From Pseudanabaena sp. PCC 7367 (GTDB lineage Bacteria > Cyanobacteriota > Cyanobacteriia > Pseudanabaenales > Pseudanabaenaceae), in the NCBI RefSeq assembly GCF_000317065.1, contig NC_019701.1:2986001-3050000 (forward strand): a stretch of 64,000 nucleotides of DNA, given 5' to 3'. Below, in pieces: positions 18,462 through 28,585 of the stretch. Under the pieces are notes generated by a model. That model had not been told where the DNA came from. It ran no database searches and saw nothing but the letters and a program-made list of their open reading frames with translations. Each line of letters starts with the position of its first letter. Within the stretch, counting starts at the first letter, position 1. Position numbers and translations under genes: made by a program.

Positions 18462-19409
18462 CTATACCTGATTCAGTTCTGTGATCTTTTCAATCAATTC
18501 CTGCTGGATCGCATCGGCTCTGTCATTGGCGATCTGGCAGGTGCCCGCATTGGGATGGCCGCCCCCCTCATAACGCAGCATCAACTGACCAATATTGATC
18601 TTGCAACTGCGATCGATAATTGACTTGCCCACCGCAAACACAGTGTTTTGCTTCTTCATGCCCCACAACACATGCATGGAAATATTGCATGCTGGGAACA
18701 GCGCATAGATCATAAACCGATTGCCGGCATAGATTACTTCTTCATCACGTAAATCAATTACCACCAGGCGATCGTATACCTTGGATTGGCGCTTAATCTG
18801 CTCCTTGAATTTGGCTTCCTGCTCAAAATATAATTCAACCCGATCTTTAACATCAGGGATCTGCAAAATATCATTGATGTCGGGCTTGTTCTGGCAATAA
18901 TCCACCAATTGCATCATCAGCTCATAGTTAGAGATGCGAAAATCACGGAATCTGCCCAGGCCAGTGCGGGCATCCATCAAGAAGCTGAGCAATTCCCAAC
19001 CTTTGGGATTCAAAATTTCATCGAGGCTGAATTGGGCTGAGTCCGATTTATCCACCGCCGCCATCATGTCCTGGGACACATTGGCAAACTTGAACTTACC
19101 ACCAAAATAGTTATAAACCACCCTGGCTGCGGAAGGGGCTTCGGGATCGATGATGTGGTTTTCACTGCCTTCATAAACGCGAATTGTTTCACTGTAGTGA
19201 TGATCGAAGGCCATATGTACACCCTCGACATAGGGCAAGTTGGTGGTAATATCCCGATCGTTCACCTCAACTTTGCCATCCTGCATATCTTTGGGGTGGA
19301 CAAACATAATCTCGTCGATCATGTCCATTTCCTTGAGCAGAACCGCACAAACCACGCCATCAAAATCACTGCGAGTAATTAGCCGATATTTCTTTGCTGC
19401 CTCAACCAT
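18462..19409 (-). CDS. DHH-family phosphoesterase (exopolyphosphatase-like)
   Basis: Cytosolic DHH/DHHA1 phosphoesterase, 315 residues. Metal-binding motifs: TRSDFDGVVCA (motif I, Asp), MAFDHHYSE (DHH motif) and the DHHA1 GGGHPNAGTCQI near residue 285. DHH enzymes hydrolyse short phosphodiesters (oligoribonucleotides, c-di-AMP products, polyphosphate or pAp). The member type here is the one commonly called exopolyphosphatase-related in cyanobacteria; the actual substrate is uncertain. Convergent with the GH10-like gene, 55 bases away. Confidence 0.88.
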   Translation of the reverse strand: MVEAAKKYRLITRSDFDGVVCAVLLKEMDMIDEIMFVHPKDMQDGKVEVNDRDITTNLPYVEGVHMAFDHHYSETIRVYEGSENHIIDPEAPSAARVVYNYFGGKFKFANVSQDMMAAVDKSDSAQFSLDEILNPKGWELLSFLMDARTGLGRFRDFRISNYELMMQLVDYCQNKPDINDILQIPDVKDRVELYFEQEAKFKEQIKRQSKVYDRLVVIDLRDEEVIYAGNRFMIYALFPACNISMHVLWGMKKQNTVFAVGKSIIDRSCKINIGQLMLRYEGGGHPNAGTCQIANDRADAIQQELIEKITELNQV

Positions 19410-20002
19410 TGCCTCATTCCTCTGCCTGCTTGGTAATATTGTTAATGCTGTATGCCTGTGTCATCCATTCTAGGCAATCGCCCCGTTTTTTCATAGTTCA
19501 AAGGGTGCGATTAGGTGATGCTGCCTTGATAATTGCTGCTAGCCTTTAATGTCCGTAAGCAATAATTAGTGCTGCTATAAGCCTGCTGTTGCGATCTTTC
19601 CAGAGATGCTGATTCTTGATCTCTAGCCAAACATTCAGTAGATTTAGCCTACTACTTAGCCAACTAATCAAAAATTTACACTCATAAACATCTGCAGCAG
19701 GAATGACGATCGCCCTGGCTTAGTAATGTTCACGTAGCATCCTGGCCGAATCCCCGCAAATTGGCGCAAGACTGGTTCAGCCAACAAAAATAAAATTTAG
19801 TTAGCATGTATCTATAAACTAATCGATCGCAATTAGCTAACTTGAGCGATCGCAAGTTAATATTTAGCAACTCTAATTGATGGGACTGCTTGCATAGATG
19901 CTAGATGCTAACTATCAGACCGAGATTGTTGCCCGGACTGAGCGACATCGCAGATATACAAGTACAGCAGAATAGGACAAATTAGCTTGGGGAGCAAAAA
20001 GA
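19410..20002. other. 593-base divergent spacer
   Basis: Separates the DHH gene from the pentapeptide gene, which point away from each other. Contains a HIP1 octamer near 19847 and several CGATCG cores. I see no gene, terminator or RNA. Confidence 0.45.
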
Positions 20003-20455
20003 GTGGCAAACAAAAAACACCTGAGTTTATTACTAGAGAGCGCACAAGCCTGGAATATCTGGCGGCAGCAAAATCGCCATATTCGGGTTGACTTAGTGGG
20101 GGCAAATCTGGGCGGTGTTGATTTGATGGAAGTTAATTTGAGTGGCGCTGACCTGTTCCGAGCCGATCTCACTGGCGCTAATTTAATGGGCGCTAATCTC
20201 AGTGGTGCTAATTTAATTGATGCTAACTTAACCAAAGCCGATTTAGTTTGTGCCGATCTATCATTTGGTTATATGCGTGGCGCTAACCTGCGTTATGCCG
20301 ATCTCACTTCAGCGGATTTACGATCGGCGATTTTGACCAATGCCAACCTCAAAAATGCCACTACCAGCAATACTAATTTTAATGGGGCTATTTTTGATGG
20401 GGCGACTTTGCCGGATGATTATGTGATTAATGCGATCGCGCAGTGGCAAAAATAA
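20003..20455 (+). CDS. pentapeptide repeat protein A
   Basis: A 150-residue pentapeptide repeat protein. About 18 consecutive A(D/N)LxX units form a right-handed quadrilateral beta helix from residue 30 to 135; the unit core is Ala/Asn-Leu. An N-terminal segment, HLSLLLESAQAWNIWRQQN, precedes the helix and is shared with the pentapeptide protein at 58790. Start is GTG 20003 with GGGGAG just upstream. No signal peptide or membrane span. Function unknown; in cyanobacteria such proteins are common and rarely characterised. Confidence 0.85.
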   Translation: MANKKHLSLLLESAQAWNIWRQQNRHIRVDLVGANLGGVDLMEVNLSGADLFRADLTGANLMGANLSGANLIDANLTKADLVCADLSFGYMRGANLRYADLTSADLRSAILTNANLKNATTSNTNFNGAIFDGATLPDDYVINAIAQWQK

Positions 20456-20839
20456 TTTTGAATAATTTAGTTGATTGGGGTTCGAGACAACAATCAATTT
20501 CTGCTTAGATGGCTGAGTCAAGCAAATTTGGACTGAGTTTAGAACTAGGGTTAGATATCTAAGTTATCCAGAAAATAGTAAATTAATTTAAGTTAGGCAA
20601 TACGATCGCTTGCTTAGGTTCTATATGCGCCCATTAACCGTGATCTAGCGGTTGAGTAATAGTGTGGCTGGCTGAATAATTAAGGTAATCGGATCGCAAT
20701 TAATTACCAATCAATTTAAGGCCGAGTCGCAGTAAGATTAATAATCGCGGCAGGTAGGTGTGATCCCATCTGTAGACTTGGAATCTCGATATCTAAACAT
20801 TTAAAAATATTTAAACCCTAGCCAATTTCGGAGATACGC
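20456..20839. other. 384-base spacer with no gene seen
   Basis: Between the pentapeptide gene and the redoxin on the same strand. AT-rich, no terminator-like hairpin with a T tract, no reading frame of note; presumed promoter of the redoxin. Confidence 0.45.
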
Positions 20840-21358
20840 ATGACCAACAAACTAATGCCTGGTAAGCCAGTACCAAGCTTAGACGTTGAAACCCTGGAAG
20901 GTGTGAAGTGGCAGTTAGAAAAGCAAGATCCTAGAAACTTTTCCATGATTGTTTTTTATCGTGGTTATCACTGCCCTGCGAGTAAGCCCTATTTGCAAGA
21001 AATCGATCGGCGCTTGGGTAAGTTTTTGGTGCTGGGGATTGAGGTGATCGCCATAAGTAGCGACGATCGCGCCAAGGCGGAACTTGCTCAGGATGAGTGG
21101 GGGATCGAGAATATGATGATCGGCTATGGTGCTGGCATTGATAAGATGCGCGAGTGGGGTTTGTATATCTCTAAAGCTGCATTTGAGGGTGAGCCGGATA
21201 TATTTAATGAGTTTGGCTTGTTTATGGTTAGAGCTGATCACACGCTCTATTTTGCTGAGGTGAGCAGTGCTCCCTATGGTCATCCCAACGTGAGTGATAC
21301 TTTGTATGCTTTGGATCTGGCGATCAATCAGGGGCACCCGATGCGCGGCGGTGCTTAG
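20840..21358 (+). CDS. AhpC/TSA-like redoxin (single-cysteine active site)
   Basis: A thioredoxin-fold peroxiredoxin-like protein, 172 residues. The active-site helix reads FYRGYHCPASKPYL: many relatives have RGxxCPxC, so the first cysteine is kept and the second is serine here. Later conserved strands VIAISSDD and FMVRADHTLYF fit the family. It would act as a one-cysteine redoxin or need another protein thiol; substrate unknown. ATG at 20840 follows GGAGATACGC. Its stop is only 8 bases from the stop of mfd on the other strand, so transcription ends must overlap. Confidence 0.82.
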   Translation: MTNKLMPGKPVPSLDVETLEGVKWQLEKQDPRNFSMIVFYRGYHCPASKPYLQEIDRRLGKFLVLGIEVIAISSDDRAKAELAQDEWGIENMMIGYGAGIDKMREWGLYISKAAFEGEPDIFNEFGLFMVRADHTLYFAEVSSAPYGHPNVSDTLYALDLAINQGHPMRGGA

Positions 21359-21366
21359 TCATTCCC

Positions 21367-24300
21367 CTAACTATTAACTGCAACTATTTCAACCGTTTTT
21401 GTAGCCTGCATCAACTCAAACCACTCAATCAAACTATCAAGCTGCTTTGCCGTTGGCATCACCGCCAGCCCTCGCACCGTTACTTTGCCTGGTTGATAGA
21501 CAAACCGCGAATGTAAATGCGCTGGCAATCGCTGTTGCAAAATCTTCCAGGCTGGTTCTTCTAGTTTGGTTTCCAAAACCACATGTTGTTTATGCTCTGG
21601 TCGGATCCGCGAAAAGCCGATCTTCTTGGCCACCAGTTTCAGCTCCATCACCTTAATCAACTGCTGCGCCGGTTGGGGCACATTGCCATAGCGATCGCGC
21701 CATTCTTCCAGAATCGAGGCCAATTCCCGCCGTGAGTTCACCGCCGCCACTGCTCGGTATGCACTCATCTTTTGATCGGCATCGGGCATATAGTCCGCCG
21801 GGATAAACGCTGTGATCGGCAGATCGACCTGGGTATCGTCTACCTCGATGATCTCAGAACCGCGAATCTCGTTGATCGCCTCTTGCAGCATTTCCATATA
21901 CAAATCAAAGCCGACCACATTGATCTGCCCCGATTGCTCCGCACCCAGCAAATTACCCACGCCACGAATCTCCATATCCCGCATTGCCAATTGATAGCCG
22001 GAGCCCAGGTGCGTAAACTCCTGGATCGCTCGCAGGCGTTTATAGGCAGGTGGTGTGAGTTCGCCCTTGGGTTGATAGAACAACCAGGCATGGGCTTGCA
22101 CCCCAGCGCGACCAACCCGACCTCGCAATTGATAGAGCTGCGCCAGACCAAATTTTTGGGCATCCTCAATGATGATCGTATTCACGCGGGGAATATCCAG
22201 GCCAGACTCAATGATTGTGGTGCAAATCAATACATCCGCTTCACCACTATTAAACGCCAGCATGGTTGACTCTAGTTCTGATTCTGGCATTTGACCGTGG
22301 GCGATCGCCAACCGTGCCGACGGGATCATCTCGCGGATGCGGGTCATGATCTGTTCCATTCCTTCAATGCGAGGCACCACATAGAATATTTGGCCACCGC
22401 GATCGAGTTCCTGGCGGATTGCGGTGCGCACCGTTTCATCGTTGTAGCGCGACAGGTGGGTTTTGATCGCGCGGCGGGATGGCGGTGGTGTGGCGATCAG
22501 GCTCATTTCCCGCACGCCCGACAGCGACATATAGAGAGTGCGCGGGATCGGTGTGGCGGTCAGGGTCAACACATCTACTTCCGTTTTGAGGGTTTTGATT
22601 TTTTCCTTTTGGGCTACGCCAAAGCGCTGTTCTTCATCCACCACCAGCAAGCCCAGATCCTTGAACTTAACTTCCTTTGACAAGATCTGATGGGTGCCGA
22701 TCACCAGGTCTATTTCGCCAGTTTTGAGTTTTTGGATAATTTCTTTGCGTTCATTGGCAGTTTTAAACCGATTCAGCAACGCCACCTTGATTGGATAGGG
22801 GGCGAAACGTTCCTGGAAGGTGTGATAATGCTGCTGCGCCAGGATCGTAGTGGGAGCAAGTAGAGCCGATTGTTTGCCAGTAGTAAGAGCTTTGAAAATT
22901 GCCCGCACTGCCACTTCGGTTTTACCAAACCCCACATCACCGCAAACCAATCGATCCATGGGGCGATCGCTCTCCATATCTTGCTTTACGTCCTGGATCG
23001 CCTTGAGTTGATCGGGGGTAGGTTGATAGGGAAATGAATCCTCTAGTTCCTCTTGCCAGGGCATATCGACTGGGAAAGCAAAACCCATCTGTTGCGCCCG
23101 TTGGGCATAGAGTTTGAGCAGGTCGATCGCAATTTTTTTGATCGCCTTGCGCACTTTGTTTTTAGTATTCGCCCAGGCTTTGCCAGTCATTTTATTGAGG
23201 CGGGGCGCACCTTCGGAAGTACGCCGGAACCGGGATAGGGTTCCCACTTGATCGGCGGCCACCCGCAATAGCCCGTCTTCGTATTTGATTACCAGGTATT
23301 CGCGGGTTTCATGGTTGATCGTCAGGCTTTCCAGGCGCAGGAATTTACCAATGCCATGATGCTTGTGGACAATATAATCACCAGGCGAAAGCTTATTGAT
23401 GTCTACCTGCTTGGAGGCAGCACGGCGACGGCGACGCACAAAGGTTGGTGTGCCCAGGGCATGTTGACCAAAGAACTCCCGATCGCTGACTAGCACTAGC
23501 CTGAACGTGGGCAAAATAAACCCTTGCATCTCGGCCAGGCCAGAATATTTAAGCGCAACGGGAGTGGAGACGTTGTTGAGCTTTTCGATCGCGGGGAAGT
23601 CACGGCTATTGGGGACAAACTGCGCCGGGCAATCGTGCTCTTGCAGCAAGGCTACAGTGCGTGAGGGCTGAGCCGAAACCAGGGTAACGGCATAATACTT
23701 ATCGCGGTATTCGCGGATCATTTTGGCCAAACTCGCAAATTGATGGGGCGTGGCCGGAATTGGCCGACAGGAAAGATTCAAGCCCTTATTCTCTTCCGCG
23801 ATCTCTGACAGATAAAGACAATCGAATATTTCCACCATCTCTAGACAATCGCTAAAACTCCGATGTAGCGGTGCGATCGCTAGATCATCTTTTTGATCAA
23901 TACTTTCTAAATTCTCTAATAAATGCCCATAGGCCGCCGCCGCCGATTCATACCAACGATCGCTATGGGCTTGACATTGCTCGATCTCGTCGATCGCAAT
24001 TACACAATCCATGGGCAAATAATCCACCAGCGAAGCAGTAGATTTAGGATGCACAGCCAGAGTCTTGGGCTCGGATTCAGGTAAATCAGTGGAAACTGAC
24101 TCTAATTCTTTAAATTTCTCAACTGCTTCTGGATTAGAGCCATCGCCCAAATCGCTTAGGTCACCCAGAATCGCTGTATAACTGACCGGGGTAACGCTGA
24201 TGGCATCGATCGCGTCCAGGGTGCGTTGGGTGGCTGGGTCAAATTCGCGGATTTTCTCAATCTGATCGCCAAACCAATCCAGCCTGACCGGTAACTCACT

Positions 24301-24906
24301 GGAAGTAGGGAAAATATCCACAATATCGCCACGCCGACTCCATTGCCCTTCTGCATCCACCATATTGGTGCGCTCATAGCCCATCTCGGCCAGTTGCTTT
24401 GCCAGTTGCCCCAAGCCCAGCTCTTGGCCAATAGACAAATTCAGACAAGCGGCTTTGAATTGTTCGATCGATGGTAAATGAACTTGCAAGGCGCGATCGC
24501 AGGCCACGATCGCCATTGGTTTGCTGGGTTTATCTGGTTTATTTAGTTGATCGGGATCGGCAGCACCCTGTTTGAGTAACTCCGCCAGCACCTGCATTTG
24601 ACCCCAGATAATATCCGATTCAGGTGTATATGGCTCATAGGGCACCGCATCGGAAGTAGGGTAAAAATGCACCGCTGACCAGCCCATTGCTTCCAGTTGC
24701 ACTGCCCAACGTCCAGCTTCTTCAATTGTGGCTGTAATCACCAGTAGCGATCGATCCTGTTTCTGGGCGATCGCGGCAGCAATCAGGCCCTTGGGCAATC
24801 TTGGTATACCATTTAAGTTAAGGCTTTGGGATTTGGTTAGCTTGCTTTCCAGTTCCGCAAGCAGGGGCGATCGGATCAAAGACCGAACAACAGAAGAAAA
24901 TGCCAT
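21367..24906 (-). CDS. mfd: transcription-repair coupling factor Mfd
   Basis: DNA translocase that removes RNA polymerase stalled at lesions and recruits UvrA for nucleotide excision repair. 1179 residues, normal length. N-terminal UvrB-like region (to about 350) with [11 protein letters not shown]-polymerase interaction domain with [16 protein letters not shown]; helicase Walker [12 protein letters not shown] (about 656) and DEEQ box VVDEEQRFG (about 757); motif VI region [11 protein letters not shown]-terminal TRCF domain with [13 protein letters not shown]. The ATG at 24906 gives the usual [11 protein letters not shown]-terminus. Confidence 0.97.
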   Translation of the reverse strand: MAFSSVVRSLIRSPLLAELESKLTKSQSLNLNGIPRLPKGLIAAAIAQKQDRSLLVITATIEEAGRWAVQLEAMGWSAVHFYPTSDAVPYEPYTPESDIIWGQMQVLAELLKQGAADPDQLNKPDKPSKPMAIVACDRALQVHLPSIEQFKAACLNLSIGQELGLGQLAKQLAEMGYERTNMVDAEGQWSRRGDIVDIFPTSSELPVRLDWFGDQIEKIREFDPATQRTLDAIDAISVTPVSYTAILGDLSDLGDGSNPEAVEKFKELESVSTDLPESEPKTLAVHPKSTASLVDYLPMDCVIAIDEIEQCQAHSDRWYESAAAAYGHLLENLESIDQKDDLAIAPLHRSFSDCLEMVEIFDCLYLSEIAEENKGLNLSCRPIPATPHQFASLAKMIREYRDKYYAVTLVSAQPSRTVALLQEHDCPAQFVPNSRDFPAIEKLNNVSTPVALKYSGLAEMQGFILPTFRLVLVSDREFFGQHALGTPTFVRRRRRAASKQVDINKLSPGDYIVHKHHGIGKFLRLESLTINHETREYLVIKYEDGLLRVAADQVGTLSRFRRTSEGAPRLNKMTGKAWANTKNKVRKAIKKIAIDLLKLYAQRAQQMGFAFPVDMPWQEELEDSFPYQPTPDQLKAIQDVKQDMESDRPMDRLVCGDVGFGKTEVAVRAIFKALTTGKQSALLAPTTILAQQHYHTFQERFAPYPIKVALLNRFKTANERKEIIQKLKTGEIDLVIGTHQILSKEVKFKDLGLLVVDEEQRFGVAQKEKIKTLKTEVDVLTLTATPIPRTLYMSLSGVREMSLIATPPPSRRAIKTHLSRYNDETVRTAIRQELDRGGQIFYVVPRIEGMEQIMTRIREMIPSARLAIAHGQMPESELESTMLAFNSGEADVLICTTIIESGLDIPRVNTIIIEDAQKFGLAQLYQLRGRVGRAGVQAHAWLFYQPKGELTPPAYKRLRAIQEFTHLGSGYQLAMRDMEIRGVGNLLGAEQSGQINVVGFDLYMEMLQEAINEIRGSEIIEVDDTQVDLPITAFIPADYMPDADQKMSAYRAVAAVNSRRELASILEEWRDRYGNVPQPAQQLIKVMELKLVAKKIGFSRIRPEHKQHVVLETKLEEPAWKILQQRLPAHLHSRFVYQPGKVTVRGLAVMPTAKQLDSLIEWFELMQATKTVEIVAVNS

Positions 24907-25055
24907 GAGTCAGTAAGTACGGTAAGTACGAGGGATTAAACAATCAGAATTTATCAATTGGGACGATCTAAATATATCTTAATCATCTCGCTCAATGCTT
25001 GGGCATACTCCCCCCACCTCGATTATGCTAGAAGCGATCGCCTATTCTGAAGACC

Positions 25056-26303
25056 ATGACTGAAGAAAATCCCCTCAAACTCACCCTGGAGCATTACCAG
25101 CGATCATTGCTGGTGCTAGAGAGCAGTAGTTCTAGTCAGCTTTCGGAGGTTCATGCCCTGGATATTCTGATGGTGCGCGATCGCCTCCAGGAAATTATCG
25201 ATAGCCATAGTCAACTACCGCCCGATCTATTGCTAGAGATTACCAAATTCGATCGGCGGTTGAAAAAAAGAGGCGAGTTGATCGCCAAGCTAATTAACCT
25301 GGTGGAATGGCGGAATTTGCTCAAGCCCGATCCTGAAGCCTGGTGGTGGTGGTTTCCGACCAGGTGGGAGAAGTTTGATTGGCTCTGGAATGCCCTCAGT
25401 ATCACCGCGATCACTATTTCCCTCAGCTTAATTGTCGATACCTCAACTCGATTGCTCAGTGCCAAGCCCGATACCTTTAGCACCTTGGCGGTAGTTGGGC
25501 AAAGCGTGATGACTTTGCTGGCTGGTGGTGGAGCCTTGACCAAGGCAGGACGGGAAGCGCTCGAAAAGATTTTGATTGCGCTTAGTATTCCACCTCGATT
25601 CTGGCAAGAAATTAGCTGTGGCCTGGCCTGGTTATTGATGCTCAGCCTGCTTGGCTTGAATGCTGGGTTACCAAGAATTGCGGTGATGATGAACCAGGAT
25701 GGGATGGAAGACATTGAAGCGGGTCGAATTGAAACCGCCGCAGCCAACTTCCAAAGAGCGATCGCCCTCAAGCCAGACTATGCCCAGGCTCATCTTAATT
25801 TGGGAATGATCTATGAAGAGCTAAGGGACTTCGAGCGTGCCATTGTGCAATATGAGATCGCCAGTAATATTAAGCCCACTAATGAGGCGGAACGGCAGGC
25901 AGTATTGCAAGCCTATAGTAATTTGTCGCGGCGCAAAATTCTGGATCAAAACTACTCTGTGGCAGCCTCAGTGATCCTCTCTGGCCTGGATTTAATTGAA
26001 ACTGAGCCAAATGCAGCCAGCGATCCCCAGCCCACCTATGAATTACTCAAAAATTTAGGTTGGACTCGCCTGGAGCAAGGCCGCCTGGAGCAAGCGGAAA
26101 CGATCTTACAGGATGCGCTTAAATTAGAGCCGCAGAGCGGTGAGGCACATTGTTTGTTGGCTGAAACCTTTGCCGCTCAGGGGAATGAAGCGGCAGCGAT
26201 CGCCAGCTCGCGCCAATGCATGGCCTATGCCGATAGTCTTAATCCGAATGAGGATGCATTGCTGGGCCAGGCGCAGGAGCGATTGCAAGAGATCAGCCGT
26301 TAG
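25056..26303 (+). CDS. membrane TPR protein with Trp-rich segment
   Basis: Unrecognised 415-residue protein. An N-terminal soluble helical region (1-90) leads to a striking aromatic stretch, AWWWWFPTRWEKFDWLW (about 97-112), and three membrane segments (about 108-130, 140-162, 185-208). The C-terminal half is tetratricopeptide repeats, including ANFQRAIALKPDYAQAHLNLG and AETILQDALKLEPQSGEAHCLLAE. The TPR domain should face the cytosol or periplasm as a docking surface. This three-segment plus TPR layout recurs in cyanobacteria, but I know no defined role. It diverges from mfd. Confidence 0.75.
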   Translation: MTEENPLKLTLEHYQRSLLVLESSSSSQLSEVHALDILMVRDRLQEIIDSHSQLPPDLLLEITKFDRRLKKRGELIAKLINLVEWRNLLKPDPEAWWWWFPTRWEKFDWLWNALSITAITISLSLIVDTSTRLLSAKPDTFSTLAVVGQSVMTLLAGGGALTKAGREALEKILIALSIPPRFWQEISCGLAWLLMLSLLGLNAGLPRIAVMMNQDGMEDIEAGRIETAAANFQRAIALKPDYAQAHLNLGMIYEELRDFERAIVQYEIASNIKPTNEAERQAVLQAYSNLSRRKILDQNYSVAASVILSGLDLIETEPNAASDPQPTYELLKNLGWTRLEQGRLEQAETILQDALKLEPQSGEAHCLLAETFAAQGNEAAAIASSRQCMAYADSLNPNEDALLGQAQERLQEISR

Positions 26304-26853
26304 ACATAAAATCTTAACTCCTCCCGATTTCTTTACTTTTTGAAGCTAATGTTAAATTGGTACATAATACGTACTTATAGGAAGCGGATCAAAAGAAGTC
26401 CAATTGTGCGGTTAAAGCCGAATATTGGCTCCCAGAGTCGAATCCTTTATTGGTGCTAGTAATAGCAATCTGGTCAAATTGTGAAAATATTTTCCATGAT
26501 CAGCTATTTCAAGAATTAAGGGGGGATATACCTTAAACGAGGGGGATTTACAATTTTTATGTATGACACGATCGGTTGCCATACTTACTTTCTTTACTGC
26601 CCCTTAGCAATACCTGAATATTCTGCATATTATCTCGCTATCAATGCTTTGATGGCTAACTGCCAAATTGGGACTAGCTAGCCGGATTCCTTAACTAGAC
26701 TGGTTTGAAATGACAACACAAATAATCAAATTGTTTGGATTTTGCGGAGCAGATCGTACTGATATCAGGATGAGTTTGCCTAGCCAATGTGTGATTTATC
26801 TAATCGATCTAACTGAGATCGATCGAAGTTGTGTAGCTATAAGTGAGTTATAG
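26304..26853. other. 550-base spacer, nothing recognised
   Basis: Upstream of the GUN4-like gene. Holds a 40-codon frame (26559-26681) with a purine-rich segment upstream, not convincing as a gene, and no terminator hairpin with a T tract. Confidence 0.4.
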
Positions 26854-27360
26854 ATGTTAAAAATGCCAATCCAGAACATAGATAATCAAGAATCTGACCT
26901 CGCCAGGATTGACTACAATAAGCTAGAAAATTTTCTTGCCCAAAAGAATTGGCGTGAAGCTGATGCCGAAACGATGGCAATTATGCTCACCGCCACCAAT
27001 CGCCAGGATCGAGGCTATATCGGTGCCAAGGATGCTAGATTATTGCCGATCGCTGTGCTCCAGAAACTCAATAGCCTCTGGGATCGCTATAGTAATGGTC
27101 AGTTTGGCTTTACTGTCCAAAAGCGGATCTGGCACCAAGCCCAGCGAAACTATTCAGAGTTTGGTGATTTAATTGGCTGGCGCACAGACGGGCAGTGGCT
27201 CAACTACGGGGACATTAGTTTTGATGAGTCGGCAACAACTGGACATTTACCAGCACTGATGTTTCCCCTACCCATGCCAGGAGGTGGTGAAGTCTCCTCA
27301 TTTGTGGTTGGCAAATGGCGGGTAGAGTTGCTCTCTCGCCATGACATTCGACAGGGCTAA
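26854..27360 (+). CDS. GUN4-domain protein, short form
   Basis: GUN4 proteins bind protoporphyrin IX and Mg-protoporphyrin and stimulate Mg-chelatase in chlorophyll synthesis. Residues 19-165 match the GUN4 core: DYNKLENFLAQKNWREADAET, then LLPIAVLQKLNSLWDRYSNGQFGFTVQKRIW, FGDLIGWRTDGQWLNY and VELLSRHDI. At 168 residues it lacks the N-terminal helical bundle of the canonical cyanobacterial GUN4 (about 230 residues). It may be an auxiliary GUN4-like tetrapyrrole binder rather than the chelatase cofactor. It is convergent with cpcF, and the neighbourhood is pigment related. ATG 26854. Confidence 0.85.
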   Translation: MLKMPIQNIDNQESDLARIDYNKLENFLAQKNWREADAETMAIMLTATNRQDRGYIGAKDARLLPIAVLQKLNSLWDRYSNGQFGFTVQKRIWHQAQRNYSEFGDLIGWRTDGQWLNYGDISFDESATTGHLPALMFPLPMPGGGEVSSFVVGKWRVELLSRHDIRQG

Positions 27361-27380
27361 TATTAAGCGCTGCTTTGGCC

Positions 27381-27440
27381 TACTTTGGCCTAGCTGATAT
27401 GACCGCCATCGATCGAGATCGATAAAAACTAGGCCAAGTA
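27381..27440. repeat. inverted repeat between GUN4-like and cpcF genes
   Basis: TACTTTGGCCTAG (27381-27393) pairs with CTAGGCCAAGTA (27429-27440) apart from one bulged T. The right arm is the 3' end and stop codon of cpcF. A nearby direct copy of CTTTGGCC lies at 27373. No T tract follows the right arm, so it may protect or shape mRNA ends more than terminate. Confidence 0.5.
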
Positions 27441-28139
27441 TTGCTGGAGAACTACATTTGCGCGAGTTTTAACCACTGGTTCGGTCTCTTGAGCACAAAG
27501 TGGTTCCAGCAGCTCACCCATGCAGAAGTTAAACTGATGGCGCTCATGCTTACTGAGATTAGCCAAAGCTACTACCACTGCATAGCGTACTGACCAGTTT
27601 GGATCGGTGCAAAGATCGCTAAAAAGCTCAAAAATGCGGGCTTGCTGATTGGCGATCGGAGCCGGGCTATGGTATGGCCAGTTAATTCTCGTTAACCCTA
27701 GGATTGCGGCACGACGCACGCCCAACATTAGTTCATCGGGTTGGGCACATTGAATTAATACATCCAGCGATTGTAAGCTGCCTATATCTGCCAGAGCTTT
27801 TACTGCATATAATCTGGCCTGATTGTGATAGTTGTCGATCGCCATGATCAAAGCTGGCACTGCTGCATCCCCAAGTTCACGCAATGCTTGCAATGCGACT
27901 GTAGTGATTGCTGGATCTGGATCAGCTAGACTGGCAACTAAATAATCAATCTGGGACGCAACTTCAGCCGCTGCATCGATCGGTAATAGCGAATCAGGAA
28001 TATCCGTAAGAGCTGGCTGAACCGAATTATCTGTTGGTTCTTGCCGAGCCTTTGACTCAAGATGCTTGGCAATTGGCTCCAGGGTAGCGATCGGTTCGAT
28101 CCGTTCCAGGGTGGGCATCAAGCTATTAGTATTGTCCAT
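27429..28139 (-). CDS. cpcF: phycocyanobilin lyase subunit CpcF (HEAT repeats)
   Basis: Subunit of the CpcE/CpcF heterodimer that attaches phycocyanobilin to the alpha subunit of phycocyanin (Cys84). HEAT-like helical repeats fill residues 60-235. Family-typical segments are LRELGDAAVPALI, YAVKALADIG, LGVRRAAILGL, DPNWSVRYAVVVAL and a final RANVVLQQYL. An N-terminal extension (1-55) is Pro/Glu-rich and not conserved. The partner CpcE is encoded upstream on the same strand, 446 bases away, and no phycocyanin structural genes are in the window. The related PecF/RpcF lyases are possible alternatives. Confidence 0.8.
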   Translation of the reverse strand: MDNTNSLMPTLERIEPIATLEPIAKHLESKARQEPTDNSVQPALTDIPDSLLPIDAAAEVASQIDYLVASLADPDPAITTVALQALRELGDAAVPALIMAIDNYHNQARLYAVKALADIGSLQSLDVLIQCAQPDELMLGVRRAAILGLTRINWPYHSPAPIANQQARIFELFSDLCTDPNWSVRYAVVVALANLSKHERHQFNFCMGELLEPLCAQETEPVVKTRANVVLQQYLA

Positions 28140-28585
28140 ATATAAAAAATAAAAATATAAAAAACATCTAGTCAGTTTTAAATGGCGGAAAAGTTAATGC
28201 TAATTCAGCTTTCCTGACATGAACAGTCAAACATGAGGCAATATGTCAAAATGTAACGAAATAATAAAATTGAAGAATAAAAAATGCTTTTAATTAAATC
28301 TAATTGCCCCTACTTTAACCAGAGCTGACCGAGACCGCAAGAGATGATCGAGACTCGTTTACGAATATTTACCTAATTGCTTTTTATTTATCCTGGTTAT
28401 GATCTCCCAAAAACTAGCTCAGCGCTTTTCAATTGTCTTGAGCTAGCAAGGCGAAGCACAAATTGCTTGGCTTTACAGATTTACGGTAAATCCCTAACGG
28501 GCTAAGGATCTTAAAATAGCGATCGAATATTTTTTCCCAGCACTATTGCCAATACTAAAGAGTTGGCAGCCTAACTGCACAACCC
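28140..28585. other. 446-base spacer between cpcE and cpcF
   Basis: AT-rich, no gene recognised. The length suggests that cpcF has its own promoter, rather than a classical close cpcEF operon. Confidence 0.45.

Noticed and set aside
26559-26681. 40-codon frame before the GUN4-like gene
   Set aside because: A purine-rich segment precedes it, but the product has no recognisable pattern of a small photosystem protein and no support from context.
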